Source of the DNA: TMED14 sp964475135
Lineage (GTDB): Bacteria; Bacteroidota; Bacteroidia; Flavobacteriales; Schleiferiaceae
Length of the DNA: 64,000 nt
Direction: 5' to 3'
NCBI GenBank assembly: GCA_964475135.1
Contig: CAYYWL010000003.1
Coordinates: 1-64,000 of the forward strand
Part shown: in pieces, positions 34,597 to 42,881 of the stretch
Layout of the letters: each line of letters opens with the position of its first letter
Position numbering within the stretch: position 1 is the first letter of the stretch
Made by a program: the position numbers and the translations under genes
Notes under the pieces: model-generated
Seen by the model: only the letters and a program-made list of their open reading frames with translations
Databases searched by the model: none
What the model was told of the DNA's origin: nothing

Positions 34597-35505
34597 CTAC
34601 GGGAACGCGACCGACCAGCGGCCGCTCAATACGCGGGCGTGAAATGCTTCGGCCAGCTTTACCGTGAGGGGTCCGCCCTGGCCGCTTCCGATGCGTCGCC
34701 CGTCCACCTCAACCACAGGGGTGAGTTCGCCCATAGTTCCGGTGCCGAAGGCCTCGTCGGCCGTGTAGAGTTCGGTTAGCGAAAGGTCGCGTTCCTCGGT
34801 CGGAATCCCCAGTTCGCGCCCAAGCTCCAGCACGATTCCGCGCGTGATGCCAGGAAGGCAGTTGGTCGCGTGCGGCGTGAGCAAGTGACCGCCCCGAAAC
34901 ATGAAGATGTTGGTTCCGTTCATCTCGGCCACAAATCCGCGCTCGTCGAGCATCAGGGCGTCGTCGGCCCCCGCAACGTTCGCCTGAATTTTAGCCAAAA
35001 TGTTGTTGATGAGGTTGTTGTGGTGAATTTTGGAGTCTACAAACTGCGGACTGTTGCGGCGAATCGCCGACGTCACGATGCGCACTCCGGCGGCATTGTC
35101 GTATACTGGCTTTTTCCACTCGGCCAGCACGATAAGGGTGCAGCCCTTTTGGTTGAGGCGCGGATCCATTCCTGAGGTAATCTTCTCGCCGCGCGTCAGG
35201 GTGAGGCGAATGTGGCTGTCGCCGCGCATTCCATTCGCTTCAAGTGTTTGAAAGATGGCGGAACGGACTTCGTCCCGCGACGGAACGTTGGCAAACGCCA
35301 TCGCATGCGCCGAGGCAAACAAGCGGTCGAGGTGGTAGTCTAGGGCAAAGATTCCGTTGGGATAGACCCGAAGCCCTTCCCAAACCGCATCGCCACCTTG
35401 GACCGCGGAATCGAATACGCTCACCTTGGCCTGGTCGCGGGGCCAGAGGCGGTCGCCGACCCAAACCTGAAGGTTGGCGTTTTGTGGGTTAAACGTTTGA
35501 AGCAT
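34597..35505 (-). CDS. PLP-dependent aminotransferase, class IV (branched-chain aminotransferase-like)
   Basis: 302 residues. Fold-type IV landmarks: WEGLRVYPNGIFALDYHLDRL, the catalytic Lys in DSKIHHNNLINN, MDERGFVAEMNGTNIFM, LPGITRGIVLELG, and the phosphate-loop-type TGTMGELTPVVEVDGR. It could transaminate branched-chain or D-amino acids. It follows the sulfotransferase-like gene by 11 bp in a three-gene operon. From memory, plant and algal proteins named branched-chain aminotransferase-like join a sulfotransferase-like N-terminus to this enzyme in the same order, so the two products probably act together. Exact substrate unknown. Confidence 0.88.
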   Translation of the reverse strand: MLQTFNPQNANLQVWVGDRLWPRDQAKVSVFDSAVQGGDAVWEGLRVYPNGIFALDYHLDRLFASAHAMAFANVPSRDEVRSAIFQTLEANGMRGDSHIRLTLTRGEKITSGMDPRLNQKGCTLIVLAEWKKPVYDNAAGVRIVTSAIRRNSPQFVDSKIHHNNLINNILAKIQANVAGADDALMLDERGFVAEMNGTNIFMFRGGHLLTPHATNCLPGITRGIVLELGRELGIPTEERDLSLTELYTADEAFGTGTMGELTPVVEVDGRRIGSGQGGPLTVKLAEAFHARVLSGRWSVAFP

Positions 35506-35516
35506 GTGAGACGAAT

Positions 35517-36227
35517 TTAGTCAAGGGTGAGGGCGTGCGGGGTCAACTGTGCGTACCATGGGGCTGCCTCTTCAGCAAGGGCCTCGAGGTGCTCGGCCAT
35601 GCGCGGGGGTTCAGGAGTCGCCGGGCCAAAGCCGGTGGACTGGTGCACCTGAGCATACCAATGCGGAGCCCACACCCCGTCGAAGGGCTTGGGGCCAGCC
35701 GGCCACGAAAGCTGTTCCGGTCGAAACTCAAGGTCCAGCGCCGCACACAGCTTTTGAAATCCGCGCTCGGGATCGCGCAGTAGTTGGTCCGAGTCAACCA
35801 CCACGTATTCGGAGCCCATCGACTGAAGCTGGTTCAGCGCCTCAAGTTGCTCGCGCAGCGCCACATCCCGCAGCTGAACATCCGGAACCACCTTGGCAAA
35901 CGAGGCGATGACTTTGCGTGGACTTCGGATCCACAGAATGTGCTTCCAATCTGCTGCGGGTGTTAGGTCAACACCATCCATGTGGTGCGCCATGTTTTTG
36001 AGGTACACCGGTTGGGGGTGCCCCGCGAGCTGCGCCCAAACTTCGGTCGGGTCGATAGGCTGGCTTGCTAAAACGTCCGCACGTCTGGGATGATCCGCCC
36101 CTGTTCGCGCCAAGTAGGCCGCATAAAAAGGCTCGTCGACCACCGACCACCCCGGCCGCTGGGCAAAGCTGTACATCAGTGCAGTAGAAACGTTTCGGGG
36201 TCCCGAAAGGGAGTGTACGTAGCTCAT
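35517..36227 (-). CDS. Sulfotransferase-like P-loop protein
   Basis: 236 residues, cytoplasmic. The N-terminus HSLSGPRNVSTALMYSF is a PAPS 5'-phosphosulfate loop (SGPRNVSTA), and ILWIRSPRKVIASFAKV gives the 3'-phosphate-binding motif; YLKNMAHHMDG contains candidate active-site residues. Short for a sulfotransferase but the core blocks are present. The start overlaps the DUF2490 stop by 4 bp (ATGA) and the aminotransferase follows after 11 bp. A role in transferring sulfate, or another group in a repurposed pocket, to an amino-acid-derived molecule is inferred. Confidence 0.8.
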   Translation of the reverse strand: MSYVHSLSGPRNVSTALMYSFAQRPGWSVVDEPFYAAYLARTGADHPRRADVLASQPIDPTEVWAQLAGHPQPVYLKNMAHHMDGVDLTPAADWKHILWIRSPRKVIASFAKVVPDVQLRDVALREQLEALNQLQSMGSEYVVVDSDQLLRDPERGFQKLCAALDLEFRPEQLSWPAGPKPFDGVWAPHWYAQVHQSTGFGPATPEPPRMAEHLEALAEEAAPWYAQLTPHALTLD

Positions 36228-36907
36228 TCCGAATGTCCAAAGGGAATATTATGGTACAACAGCACATTCCACTGCACCGACGTCGCGGTTTGCGTCGTTT
36301 GAGCCATGGCTCCGAATTCCATTCTCATGTACCGTGAAAATGGGTAGCCAATTCCGGCAAAAAAACGATTGCGGTCAAACAAACCATCGGCGCCCGGCTG
36401 CACAAAGAGCTCGTTATATAGCGATAAGTAGGGAACCCGCGTGCCCTGTTCGCCCCGATAAATAGGGGTGTTTAGCTGCACAAAGTAGCGAAGTCGATGG
36501 GCCAGCTGGCTACCCATGAGGCGCTGCTCAACCCGAACACGATGCCGGAGCGTTGCGCGTTGCCATTGCTGCGTACTCATGAACTGCTCAAAGATTCGAA
36601 ACTCAAACTGCGGCTCTTGATTTGCCACCTGAGTTGGGATAACTGCTGCACCAAACATCACACTTTGCTGGTCGTTTATCGTTCGCTGAAGGCCAAGCCG
36701 AAGCATGGTTTGGATTTGTTGGTTGGGCTCAGGATTTATGCGCTGCTGAACGTCAGAAAAAATGGCCCATTTCGGCGCTACCTCATAAGTGCCAAAGTAA
36801 ATTGCCCAAAGTCCTAGGGGGTCAGTTTGGGCCGACAGCGGAACGCTAAAAATGAAAAGGGCCGCGACGCGAATCCGCAGACCCCATGCGATTTTTAAAA
36901 AGTACAC
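36224..36907 (-). CDS. DUF2490 outer membrane beta-barrel-like protein
   Basis: 227 residues. Signal peptide to about PLSAQ, then amphipathic strands ending in aromatic residues (LGLWAIYFGTYEV, KWAIFSDVQQRINPE, HRVRVEQRLMG, LRYFVQLNTPIYRG, RNRFFAGIGYPFSRYMRMEFG), as in the DUF2490 family common in Bacteroidota. Function unknown; a small outer membrane barrel is likely. First gene of the DUF2490-sulfotransferase-aminotransferase operon. Confidence 0.82.
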   Translation of the reverse strand: MYFLKIAWGLRIRVAALFIFSVPLSAQTDPLGLWAIYFGTYEVAPKWAIFSDVQQRINPEPNQQIQTMLRLGLQRTINDQQSVMFGAAVIPTQVANQEPQFEFRIFEQFMSTQQWQRATLRHRVRVEQRLMGSQLAHRLRYFVQLNTPIYRGEQGTRVPYLSLYNELFVQPGADGLFDRNRFFAGIGYPFSRYMRMEFGAMAQTTQTATSVQWNVLLYHNIPFGHSE

Positions 36908-36922
36908 GTCGAAAAGTTACGC

Positions 36923-36930
36923 TAAATTGG
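36923..36930 (+). promoter_or_regulatory. Putative -7 box of the cytochrome c gene
   Basis: TAAATTGG (7 of 8 to TAnnTTTG), 4 nt before ATG 36935, in the 27-bp divergent gap. Confidence 0.4.
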
Positions 36931-36934
36931 CATA

Positions 36935-37270
36935 ATGAAAATGTTTGCAACACTCTTAGTGCTCACCCTTGTCCTTGGTCTATCTGTTGCGTGCGGATCC
37001 GCCAAAAGCACATCTGCCATCAATTTGACCGCGGCCCAAGCGAAATTCCCCGGGTACAGCATGGCTGACTTCACTGCGGGTCAAGCACTCTATGCCAACA
37101 ACTGCGGACGCTGCCACCCCGCCTACGCGCCAAGCTCACACACTGAAGAGCAGTGGGCGAACTGGGTTCCGAAAATGGTTCCGAAGGCCAACAAAAAAGC
37201 CGGAACCGTCGCAATCGACGATGCCGGCCAGGACTTGATTCTCAAGTTCTTGTACGCTGCCTCGCACTAA
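36935..37270 (+). CDS. Monoheme cytochrome c lipoprotein
   Basis: 111 residues. Lipoprotein signal GLSVACGSAK (Cys20). One heme-binding motif NNCGRCHPAY; the distal Met ligand is probably in WVPKMVPKA. The small size and KAGTVAIDDAGQDLILKFL ending fit single-domain periplasmic electron-transfer cytochromes. Convergent with the DoxX gene, sharing the last 4 bases. No oxidoreductase partner is adjacent. Confidence 0.85.
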   Translation: MKMFATLLVLTLVLGLSVACGSAKSTSAINLTAAQAKFPGYSMADFTAGQALYANNCGRCHPAYAPSSHTEEQWANWVPKMVPKANKKAGTVAIDDAGQDLILKFLYAASH

Positions 37271-37641
37271 GCCTTGGGCTCAAGCGCCCCTCGGCGGAAC
37301 GTGACGTAGGACGTCATCAAAATTCCGAGGATTACCAGCGGAAAAAACGTCTGCGTGTCGGGGCCGTCCACCATGTAGTGGCTAAATGTCGCCGCCAACA
37401 GTGAAAACGTGAAGCCGGCGTAGGCCCACTCTTTCAAGCGCGCAGGCGCCATCGGAACGACCAGTACAAGTGCTCCAGCCACTTTCATTATGTTCAAAAA
37501 CACCCGAAAGTAGTCGGGGTAGCCAAGGTGGGCCACCCCCGCCTTGGCCATCTCACTGTGGCCGGTGAGCGCAGGCATTACGCCTTCAAAGAGAAAAATG
37601 ATGCCGGTGGCAATCCAGTAAAAAAGTCGGGTTTTGTTCAT
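37267..37641 (-). CDS. DoxX-family small membrane protein
   Basis: 124 residues from ATG 37641, which overlaps the S9 peptidase stop by 4 bp (ATGA); an in-frame ATG at 37653 would overlap more and is less likely. Four hydrophobic segments (YWIATGIIFLFEGVMP, VFLNIMKVAGALVLVVP, WAYAGFTFSLLAATF, FFPLVILGILMTSY). The HLGYPDYFRV phrase is typical of DoxX-like proteins. Function not known in most members; some are quinone-linked. Confidence 0.82.
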   Translation of the reverse strand: MNKTRLFYWIATGIIFLFEGVMPALTGHSEMAKAGVAHLGYPDYFRVFLNIMKVAGALVLVVPMAPARLKEWAYAGFTFSLLAATFSHYMVDGPDTQTFFPLVILGILMTSYVTFRRGALEPKA

Positions 37642-39662
37642 GGTTTGAGCCATTGGTTGAGCCAGTTAAAAAATTCGTGCTGCCACACCAACGCGTTCTG
37701 CGGGTTCAGCACCCAGTGGCCTTCTTCGGGGAAGTACAGAAATCGAGACGGAATTCCGCGCAGCTGAGCCGCTTGGTACGCCTCCATGCCTTGGTTGAGC
37801 GGAACCCGAAAGTCGTTGCCCCCGTGAATTACAAGCAGCGGAGCCGTCCACTTATCCACGTGGTTTTTGGGGTTGAATTCGCCGTAGGACTTGGGCTGGG
37901 GCTTGTCCCAGTAGGCGCCGCCCAAGTCATGGTTGGCAAAAAACAGCTCCTCGGTGGTACCGTACCAGCTGTCCATGTTGAAGAGTCCGCAGTGCGAAAT
38001 CAGCGCTTTGAAGCGGCCCTCATGAATGCCCGCGAGCTGGTAGACGCTGTAGCCGCCGTAGCTGGCGCCCACAGCGCCGAGGCGCGCGGCGTCGACGTAG
38101 GGCTCGGCCGCTACGGCGTCAATTGCCGCGAGGTAGTCCTTCATCGCTTGTCCGCCCCAGTCGCCTGAGATTTGCTCATTCCATTCGCGACCAAAGCCCG
38201 GAACTCCGCGGCGGTTCGGCGCGACCACGATGTAGCCCTGGGCTGCCATCGCTTGAAAATTCCAGCGGAAGCTGTAGAACGCGCTCACCGTACTCTGCGG
38301 TCCGCCCTGGCAGTACAGCAGTGCAGGGTACTTCTTTGCAGGGTCAAAATTCGGCGGGTACATCACCCACGTGAGCATTTTTTTGCCGTCAGTGGTCGGA
38401 ATCCAGCGCTTCTCGACCTTGCCGCGCGCAATCTTGGCATAGTCGGCGTCGTTGACATGGGTGAGCGCGACGGGGGCTTTTCCGCCCAGTTTGTACAGCT
38501 CGTTCGCCTGGTTCTGGTCCATGCGCTCGGCGACGAGCGTCTTGCCCGCGTACGCGAATCCGCCAAAGTCATAGTCGCCCGAAGTCAGTGCCGTCACAGC
38601 CACCTTTGCACCCTTGAGCTCGAGGCGAATCAGCTGGTGCGACGCCTCTTGGATTACATTGAGCACTAAACTTGAGGGGCCCACCCACTTGAGGTCGTTG
38701 ACGTACTCGCCCGCCACGTCGATGCGGCGAGGCTGTGCGCCCTGCGTGCTGAGGTCGAGCAGATAGAGCTGGTTGACGTCCGACTCGAAGCCGTCGGTGG
38801 GCATTGCTGTGAAAGCCAGCGTTTTCCCGTCGGGTGAAATGCGGGGGTTTCCGTCGTAGCCACTCAAGCCCGGAAGCTCCGTGGTCTTCGACGTAGCCAC
38901 GTCGTAGCGGTAGAGTTTTGAATCGGTGTGCAGCGCGAACTCCTTGCCGGTACTCAGCTTGGCTGAATAGACGATGAACGACCCGTCGGGGCTGAGGTCA
39001 AAGGACTCGGCTCCGCCAAACGGAGGCAGCGGCGCGTGGCCGCGCACACCCTTGAGAATGTCGGTGTACTCTGTAGCGGGATTGGGTGCATCGGGAAAAA
39101 CATGCGTGAAGGCAACGTGGTTGTAGTGGTAGTCCGTCCAACTGTCCCAGTGGCGGTACATAAGGTCGTCAAACACGGCGTAGTTGGCCTTTGGAGTCTC
39201 GGGGTGGCGCTCGAGCGGAGTTTGGTCGAGCTTCTCGCGCGTCACAAATGCCACAATCCATTGGCCGTTGGCCAGTTCTCGGAACTTGACGTCACTGGCT
39301 CCGCCCGGAACATCCAAGTGCACCCGGACGTCGCTGCCGTCGAGCGCGCGGGATTTGAGTTTGCCTTGGTGCACGTAGGCGACGCGGGTTCCGCCTTTGA
39401 CAAAGGTGGCACTCAGTTCCGACCCGGGGTCCGCAGCAAGGCTGCGCGTTTCGCCGGTAGCTGCATTCACCAAAAAGAGGTCGCGGTTGCCCTTATTGGC
39501 CTCGAGGTCGTAGCGCGTCACACCGTAGGCGACCCATCCGCTCGAAGCAGCATCGTCGAGGCTCACTCGGCCGAGCGACCACAGGAGTTCAGGGGTCATG
39601 ACGGCCTGAGCAGAGGCGGCGGCCGAAGCGAGCACGAGCCCGCTAAAGAGTAGTTTCTTCAT
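37638..39662 (-). CDS. S9 family prolyl oligopeptidase-like peptidase
   Basis: 674 residues. Signal peptide ends SAQA. The N-terminal half is a WD-like beta-propeller (DLSPDGSFIVYSAKL, PRISPDGKTLAFTAMP); the C-terminal half is the alpha/beta-hydrolase with the triad in GASYGGYS (Ser), HGGNDFRVP (Asp) and PEEGHWVL (His). The layout and NRRGVPGFGREWNEQISGDWGG match dipeptidyl-peptidase 5/acylaminoacyl-peptidase types. A periplasmic role in peptide use is likely. Confidence 0.92.
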   Translation of the reverse strand: MKKLLFSGLVLASAAASAQAVMTPELLWSLGRVSLDDAASSGWVAYGVTRYDLEANKGNRDLFLVNAATGETRSLAADPGSELSATFVKGGTRVAYVHQGKLKSRALDGSDVRVHLDVPGGASDVKFRELANGQWIVAFVTREKLDQTPLERHPETPKANYAVFDDLMYRHWDSWTDYHYNHVAFTHVFPDAPNPATEYTDILKGVRGHAPLPPFGGAESFDLSPDGSFIVYSAKLSTGKEFALHTDSKLYRYDVATSKTTELPGLSGYDGNPRISPDGKTLAFTAMPTDGFESDVNQLYLLDLSTQGAQPRRIDVAGEYVNDLKWVGPSSLVLNVIQEASHQLIRLELKGAKVAVTALTSGDYDFGGFAYAGKTLVAERMDQNQANELYKLGGKAPVALTHVNDADYAKIARGKVEKRWIPTTDGKKMLTWVMYPPNFDPAKKYPALLYCQGGPQSTVSAFYSFRWNFQAMAAQGYIVVAPNRRGVPGFGREWNEQISGDWGGQAMKDYLAAIDAVAAEPYVDAARLGAVGASYGGYSVYQLAGIHEGRFKALISHCGLFNMDSWYGTTEELFFANHDLGGAYWDKPQPKSYGEFNPKNHVDKWTAPLLVIHGGNDFRVPLNQGMEAYQAAQLRGIPSRFLYFPEEGHWVLNPQNALVWQHEFFNWLNQWLKP

Positions 39663-39666
39663 GCCG

Positions 39667-39674
39667 TTAAGGTA
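39667..39674 (-). promoter_or_regulatory. Weak putative -7 box of the S9 peptidase gene
   Basis: TACCTTAA, 4 nt before ATG 39662, with a TTG about 19 nt upstream on the minus strand. Two mismatches to the -7 consensus. Confidence 0.3.
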
Positions 39675-39682
39675 GCAATCCC

Positions 39683-39712
39683 TTTGTGAAGAGCAAGTAG
39701 TCCCTAGATTTG
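39683..39712 (+). promoter_or_regulatory. Bacteroidota-type promoter of the DUF819 gene
   Basis: TTTG at 39683-39686, an 18-nt spacer, and TAGATTTG at 39705-39712: the only clean -33/-7 pair found in the window. The ATG at 39723 is 10 nt after the -7 box, so the leader would be only a few bases. Confidence 0.7.
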
Positions 39713-39722
39713 AACCTCAATC

Positions 39723-40985
39723 ATGGAACACACAGCCCTCATCACCAACGAAGCCGTCGTTTTTGGCCTTCTCATGGCCGTTCTCGGCGGAATATTCTGG
39801 GCCGCCAGCGAGCCCCGATTCAAAAAATTCTTCAGCATTGTTCCGGCGCTGCTGCTGTGCTACTTCGTGCCGTCGCTGCTTACCAACACGGGATTGGTGC
39901 CAAAGGACACCAACATTTACTTTATCGCGTCGCGCTACTTGCTTCCGGCTTCCCTCGTCCTGCTCACCATCAGTATCGACCTCAAAGCGGTGATGGGGCT
40001 CGGCCCCAAGGCGCTCATTATGTTTTTTACCGCCACCGGTAGTGTTATTCTCGGCGGCCCTCTGGCGCTGCTTTTTGTCTCTTGGATTTCACCTGAAACC
40101 GTGGGCGGAGCCGGCCCTGAGGCCGTCTGGCGCGGACTCTCCACCATCGCCGGATCCTGGATCGGCGGCGGAGCCAACCAAGCCGCCATGTTCGAGGTCT
40201 TCAAACCAAACGAGTCCATTTATTCAGCTATGATCACGGTAGACGTTGTGGTTGCCGAAGTGTGGATGGCCATTATCCTTCTTGGTGCTGCGAAGTCCGA
40301 CCGCATCGACCGCTGGCTGCGCGCTGACAATCGAGCGGTCAAGGATCTACAGGATCAAATGGAGGACTTTATTGCTCGCACGTCCAAGATTCCAACCCTG
40401 GCTGACGCCATGAAAATCCTGGGAATCGCCTTTGGCGCCGTGGCTCTAAGCCACGCTGCTGGAGACTTCCTTGCGCCTTGGTTCACCGAACACGCCCCCT
40501 ACACGGCCAACTTCAGCCTCACCAGCGACTTCTTCTGGATCGTCATCGTCGCAACCACCGTGGGGCTACTCCTTTCGTTTACTCCCGCGCGCAAGCTCGA
40601 AGGCGTCGGTGCCAGCCGCTGGGGTTCGGTTTTCATTTACATACTCGTGGGCAGTATCGGAATGAAAATGGACCTCATGGAAGCTCTTAGCCAGCCCGGC
40701 CTCATTGGCGTCGGTGCCGTGTGGATGGTGATCCACGTCGCCATTCTAATCGCGGTGGCGCGCCTCATCAAGGCTCCGTTCTTTTTTGTGGCCGTGGGCT
40801 CAAAGGCCAATATTGGCGGAGCCGCCTCAGCCCCCGTCGCCGCCGCCGCCTTTCACCCATCGCTCGCTCCGGTCGGCGTCCTTTTGGCGGTTTTGGGCTA
40901 TGCCCTCGGAACCTACGGTGGCTGGCTCACCGGCCTCCTGATGTACGCGGTGTCGGGCGACCCTAGCCCGATTATGCTGCCTTAA
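39723..40985 (+). CDS. DUF819 family integral membrane protein
   Basis: 420 residues with about eleven hydrophobic segments. Landmarks: SRYLLPASLVLLTISIDLKAV, TIAGSWIGGGANQAAMFEVF, YILVGSIGMKMDLMEAL, and VAVGSKANIGGAASAPVAAAAFHPSLAPVGVLLAVLG (quoted in part as family signature). Two halves with similar Gly-rich helices suggest an inverted-repeat transporter. The family transports unknown substrates; nearby genes give no hint. Confidence 0.88.
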   Translation: MEHTALITNEAVVFGLLMAVLGGIFWAASEPRFKKFFSIVPALLLCYFVPSLLTNTGLVPKDTNIYFIASRYLLPASLVLLTISIDLKAVMGLGPKALIMFFTATGSVILGGPLALLFVSWISPETVGGAGPEAVWRGLSTIAGSWIGGGANQAAMFEVFKPNESIYSAMITVDVVVAEVWMAIILLGAAKSDRIDRWLRADNRAVKDLQDQMEDFIARTSKIPTLADAMKILGIAFGAVALSHAAGDFLAPWFTEHAPYTANFSLTSDFFWIVIVATTVGLLLSFTPARKLEGVGASRWGSVFIYILVGSIGMKMDLMEALSQPGLIGVGAVWMVIHVAILIAVARLIKAPFFFVAVGSKANIGGAASAPVAAAAFHPSLAPVGVLLAVLGYALGTYGGWLTGLLMYAVSGDPSPIMLP

Positions 40986-41014
40986 TCTATTGGAATTTTT
41001 GTAGCTTCACCCTT

Positions 41015-41392
41015 GTGAAACAGACTGTTCAACTTCGCCGTAGCTGGCTCCTATTCGCCATTTCAGGCCTAATCCTCGTCGGCCTTGGCCTCTCAATTGT
41101 CGGCGAAGCCATCCTTTTAAAGTCCACGCAACAGGCCTATTTTTTGGTCGGAACCATTGGTCTTGTCGCCTTTAACGCCGGACTTAGCGTCTTTGGTCAA
41201 GCCGTCATCTTTCGCTACCGCTACCTCAAGGCCAGAGGCCGCGAAGAATCTGAGCGCAAGGCCGGACGCAACCGCAATCGTGGGCGCGGACGCGGCCCCA
41301 AGCGCTCTGGATCCGGATCCGCTTCAGGGTCAGGTTCGGGCGACGGAAGCCCACGCCGAAACGGCGGGTTCAAGTCCCGGTTCGAGGAATAG
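41015..41392 (+). CDS. Small membrane protein with basic Gly/Ser/Arg-rich tail
   Basis: 125 residues, GTG start at 41015 (no useful ATG). Two membrane segments (LLFAISGLILVGLGLSIVGEA and YFLVGTIGLVAFNAGLSVFG, residues ~11-32 and ~39-60) are followed by a charged, low-complexity tail (RNRGRGRGPKRSG, then alternating Ser-Gly). The pattern suits a nucleic-acid or membrane-surface contact, but no family is recognised. Confidence 0.65.
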   Translation: MKQTVQLRRSWLLFAISGLILVGLGLSIVGEAILLKSTQQAYFLVGTIGLVAFNAGLSVFGQAVIFRYRYLKARGREESERKAGRNRNRGRGRGPKRSGSGSASGSGSGDGSPRRNGGFKSRFEE

Positions 41393-41413
41393 CCCCTCGA
41401 AGGTCAAGCACGC

Positions 41414-41450
41414 GCACCCGAGGCGCGACCAACTCCGCCCTTGCGGGTGC
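41414..41450. terminator. Weak inverted repeat between convergent genes
   Basis: GCACCCG (41414-41420) pairs with CGGGTGC (41444-41450) across a 23-nt loop. No T-tract, so a terminator role is doubtful. Confidence 0.25.
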
Positions 41451-42880
41451 TACAGAAATTCGTTGAACTGAAATCCGTTCTGAAGGCGATCCTTGCCAAG
41501 CTGCTGCTGTTCGGCAAGCGCCCAAAGTATGAACTCCTTGAGAAAGAGCAAATCGCGGGGTTCAACATTGGGCTGGTGCTCTTGGATTAAGTCGTCCAAC
41601 GTCTTAACCTTATTCAAGCACGACGCGTACTCGCGTTGGTCGCACTCGTCGTAAAGCAGCACGCCTCCCTGCTGGTAAATGGCATCTACCGTAGCCGCAT
41701 ACGGACTGCTGACCGACTTTTTGGTCAGCTTCTCGATCTTCGGGAACATGCTCGGCCAAAGCGTCTTGATCGCCGCCCCAATTAACTGTTCGGCGACAAA
41801 TGCGGCGCCCTCTTGCTCGCCCTCGTACACGAGTTCCACCTTGCCCGTGATCGCCGGAATCACTCCCATGAAGTCAGACAAACGCACGGTGGTCGTTGCC
41901 TCGCCGTTGATCAACGCACGGCGTTCTGCCGTGCTCACAAGGCTCTCGAGCATCGAAATGCTCATTCGCGCGCTCACTCCGCTTTTGTGGTCGACGTACT
42001 CGCTTTCGCGCGCCTCAAAAATGATCTGCTCCAGCAGGTTGTACGCCAAATCCGGCACGTACACCCGGCTCGCCTGCGCTTGGTTGATTCGGGCCTCTTG
42101 GGCCGAAATCTTGCGGGCAACGGCGATCGATTGGGGGTAGTGCGTCAAAATCTGGGCTCCGATGCGGTCCTTGAGCGGCGTGACAATGCTTCCCCGGTTG
42201 GTGTAGTCCTCGGGATTGGCGGTAAACACAAACTGAATATCGAGCGGAAGGCGAATGCTGAATCCGCGAATTTGCACATCCCCTTCCTGCAAAATGTTGA
42301 AGAGGGCCACTTGGTTTCGCGCCTGCAAATCCGGTATCTCGTTCAGCACAAAAATGCAGCGGTTGGCGCGCGGAATCATTCCGAAGTGAATCACCCGATC
42401 GTCCGCGTACGACAGCTTGAGGTTGGCCGCCTTGATGGGGTCAATGTCGCCAATCAAATCCGCCACGGTGACGTCGGGCGTCGCCAACTTCTCTGAGTAG
42501 CGCTGCGATCGGTGCAGCCACGCAATCGGCGTTTGGTCGCCGTGCTCGGCAATCAGGTCAATGGCAAAGCGCGAGATGGGCGCGAGCGGGTCGTCGTTGA
42601 TTTCGGAACCTTGGACCACCGGAATGTACTCGTCCAGCAACTCCACCATAAGGCGCGCCAGGCGCGTTTTGGCCTGCCCCCGAAGGCCCAAGAGGTTGAT
42701 GTTGTGCCGCGATAAAATGGCGCGCTCGAGCTCGGGAAGCACCGAGTCTTCAAACCCATGGACTCCTTGAAACACGGTGGTTCCGGCCTCCAAGTGCTTG
42801 ATGAGGTTGGCGCGCAGCTCATCTTTAATGGATGTGCTTTGGTAGCCTGATGCCTTGAGTGCTCCTAACGTAGTAATCAT
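41450..42880 (-). CDS. AAA ATPase, magnesium-chelatase/MoxR-like
   Basis: 476 residues. The P-loop reads LLGLRGQAKTRLARL (Ala before Lys, as in MoxR/RavA relatives); Walker B reads CIFVLNEIPDL, with Asn-Glu instead of Asp-Glu. Sensor-type stretch QFVFTANPEDYTNRGSIVTPLKDRIG is intact. Starts one base after the stop of the VWA gene, so the pair is cotranscribed. Such AAA plus VWA pairs act as chaperone-like metal insertion or complex-remodelling systems (chelatase ChlI/D, RavA-ViaA, MoxR); the target here is unknown. Confidence 0.82.
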   Translation of the reverse strand: MITTLGALKASGYQSTSIKDELRANLIKHLEAGTTVFQGVHGFEDSVLPELERAILSRHNINLLGLRGQAKTRLARLMVELLDEYIPVVQGSEINDDPLAPISRFAIDLIAEHGDQTPIAWLHRSQRYSEKLATPDVTVADLIGDIDPIKAANLKLSYADDRVIHFGMIPRANRCIFVLNEIPDLQARNQVALFNILQEGDVQIRGFSIRLPLDIQFVFTANPEDYTNRGSIVTPLKDRIGAQILTHYPQSIAVARKISAQEARINQAQASRVYVPDLAYNLLEQIIFEARESEYVDHKSGVSARMSISMLESLVSTAERRALINGEATTTVRLSDFMGVIPAITGKVELVYEGEQEGAAFVAEQLIGAAIKTLWPSMFPKIEKLTKKSVSSPYAATVDAIYQQGGVLLYDECDQREYASCLNKVKTLDDLIQEHQPNVEPRDLLFLKEFILWALAEQQQLGKDRLQNGFQFNEFL

Positions 42881-42881
42881 T

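Noticed and set aside
37845..37862. DnaA-box-like TTATCCACG and a nearby origin
   Set aside because: A single near-match inside a peptidase gene, with no cluster of boxes and no dnaA nearby.
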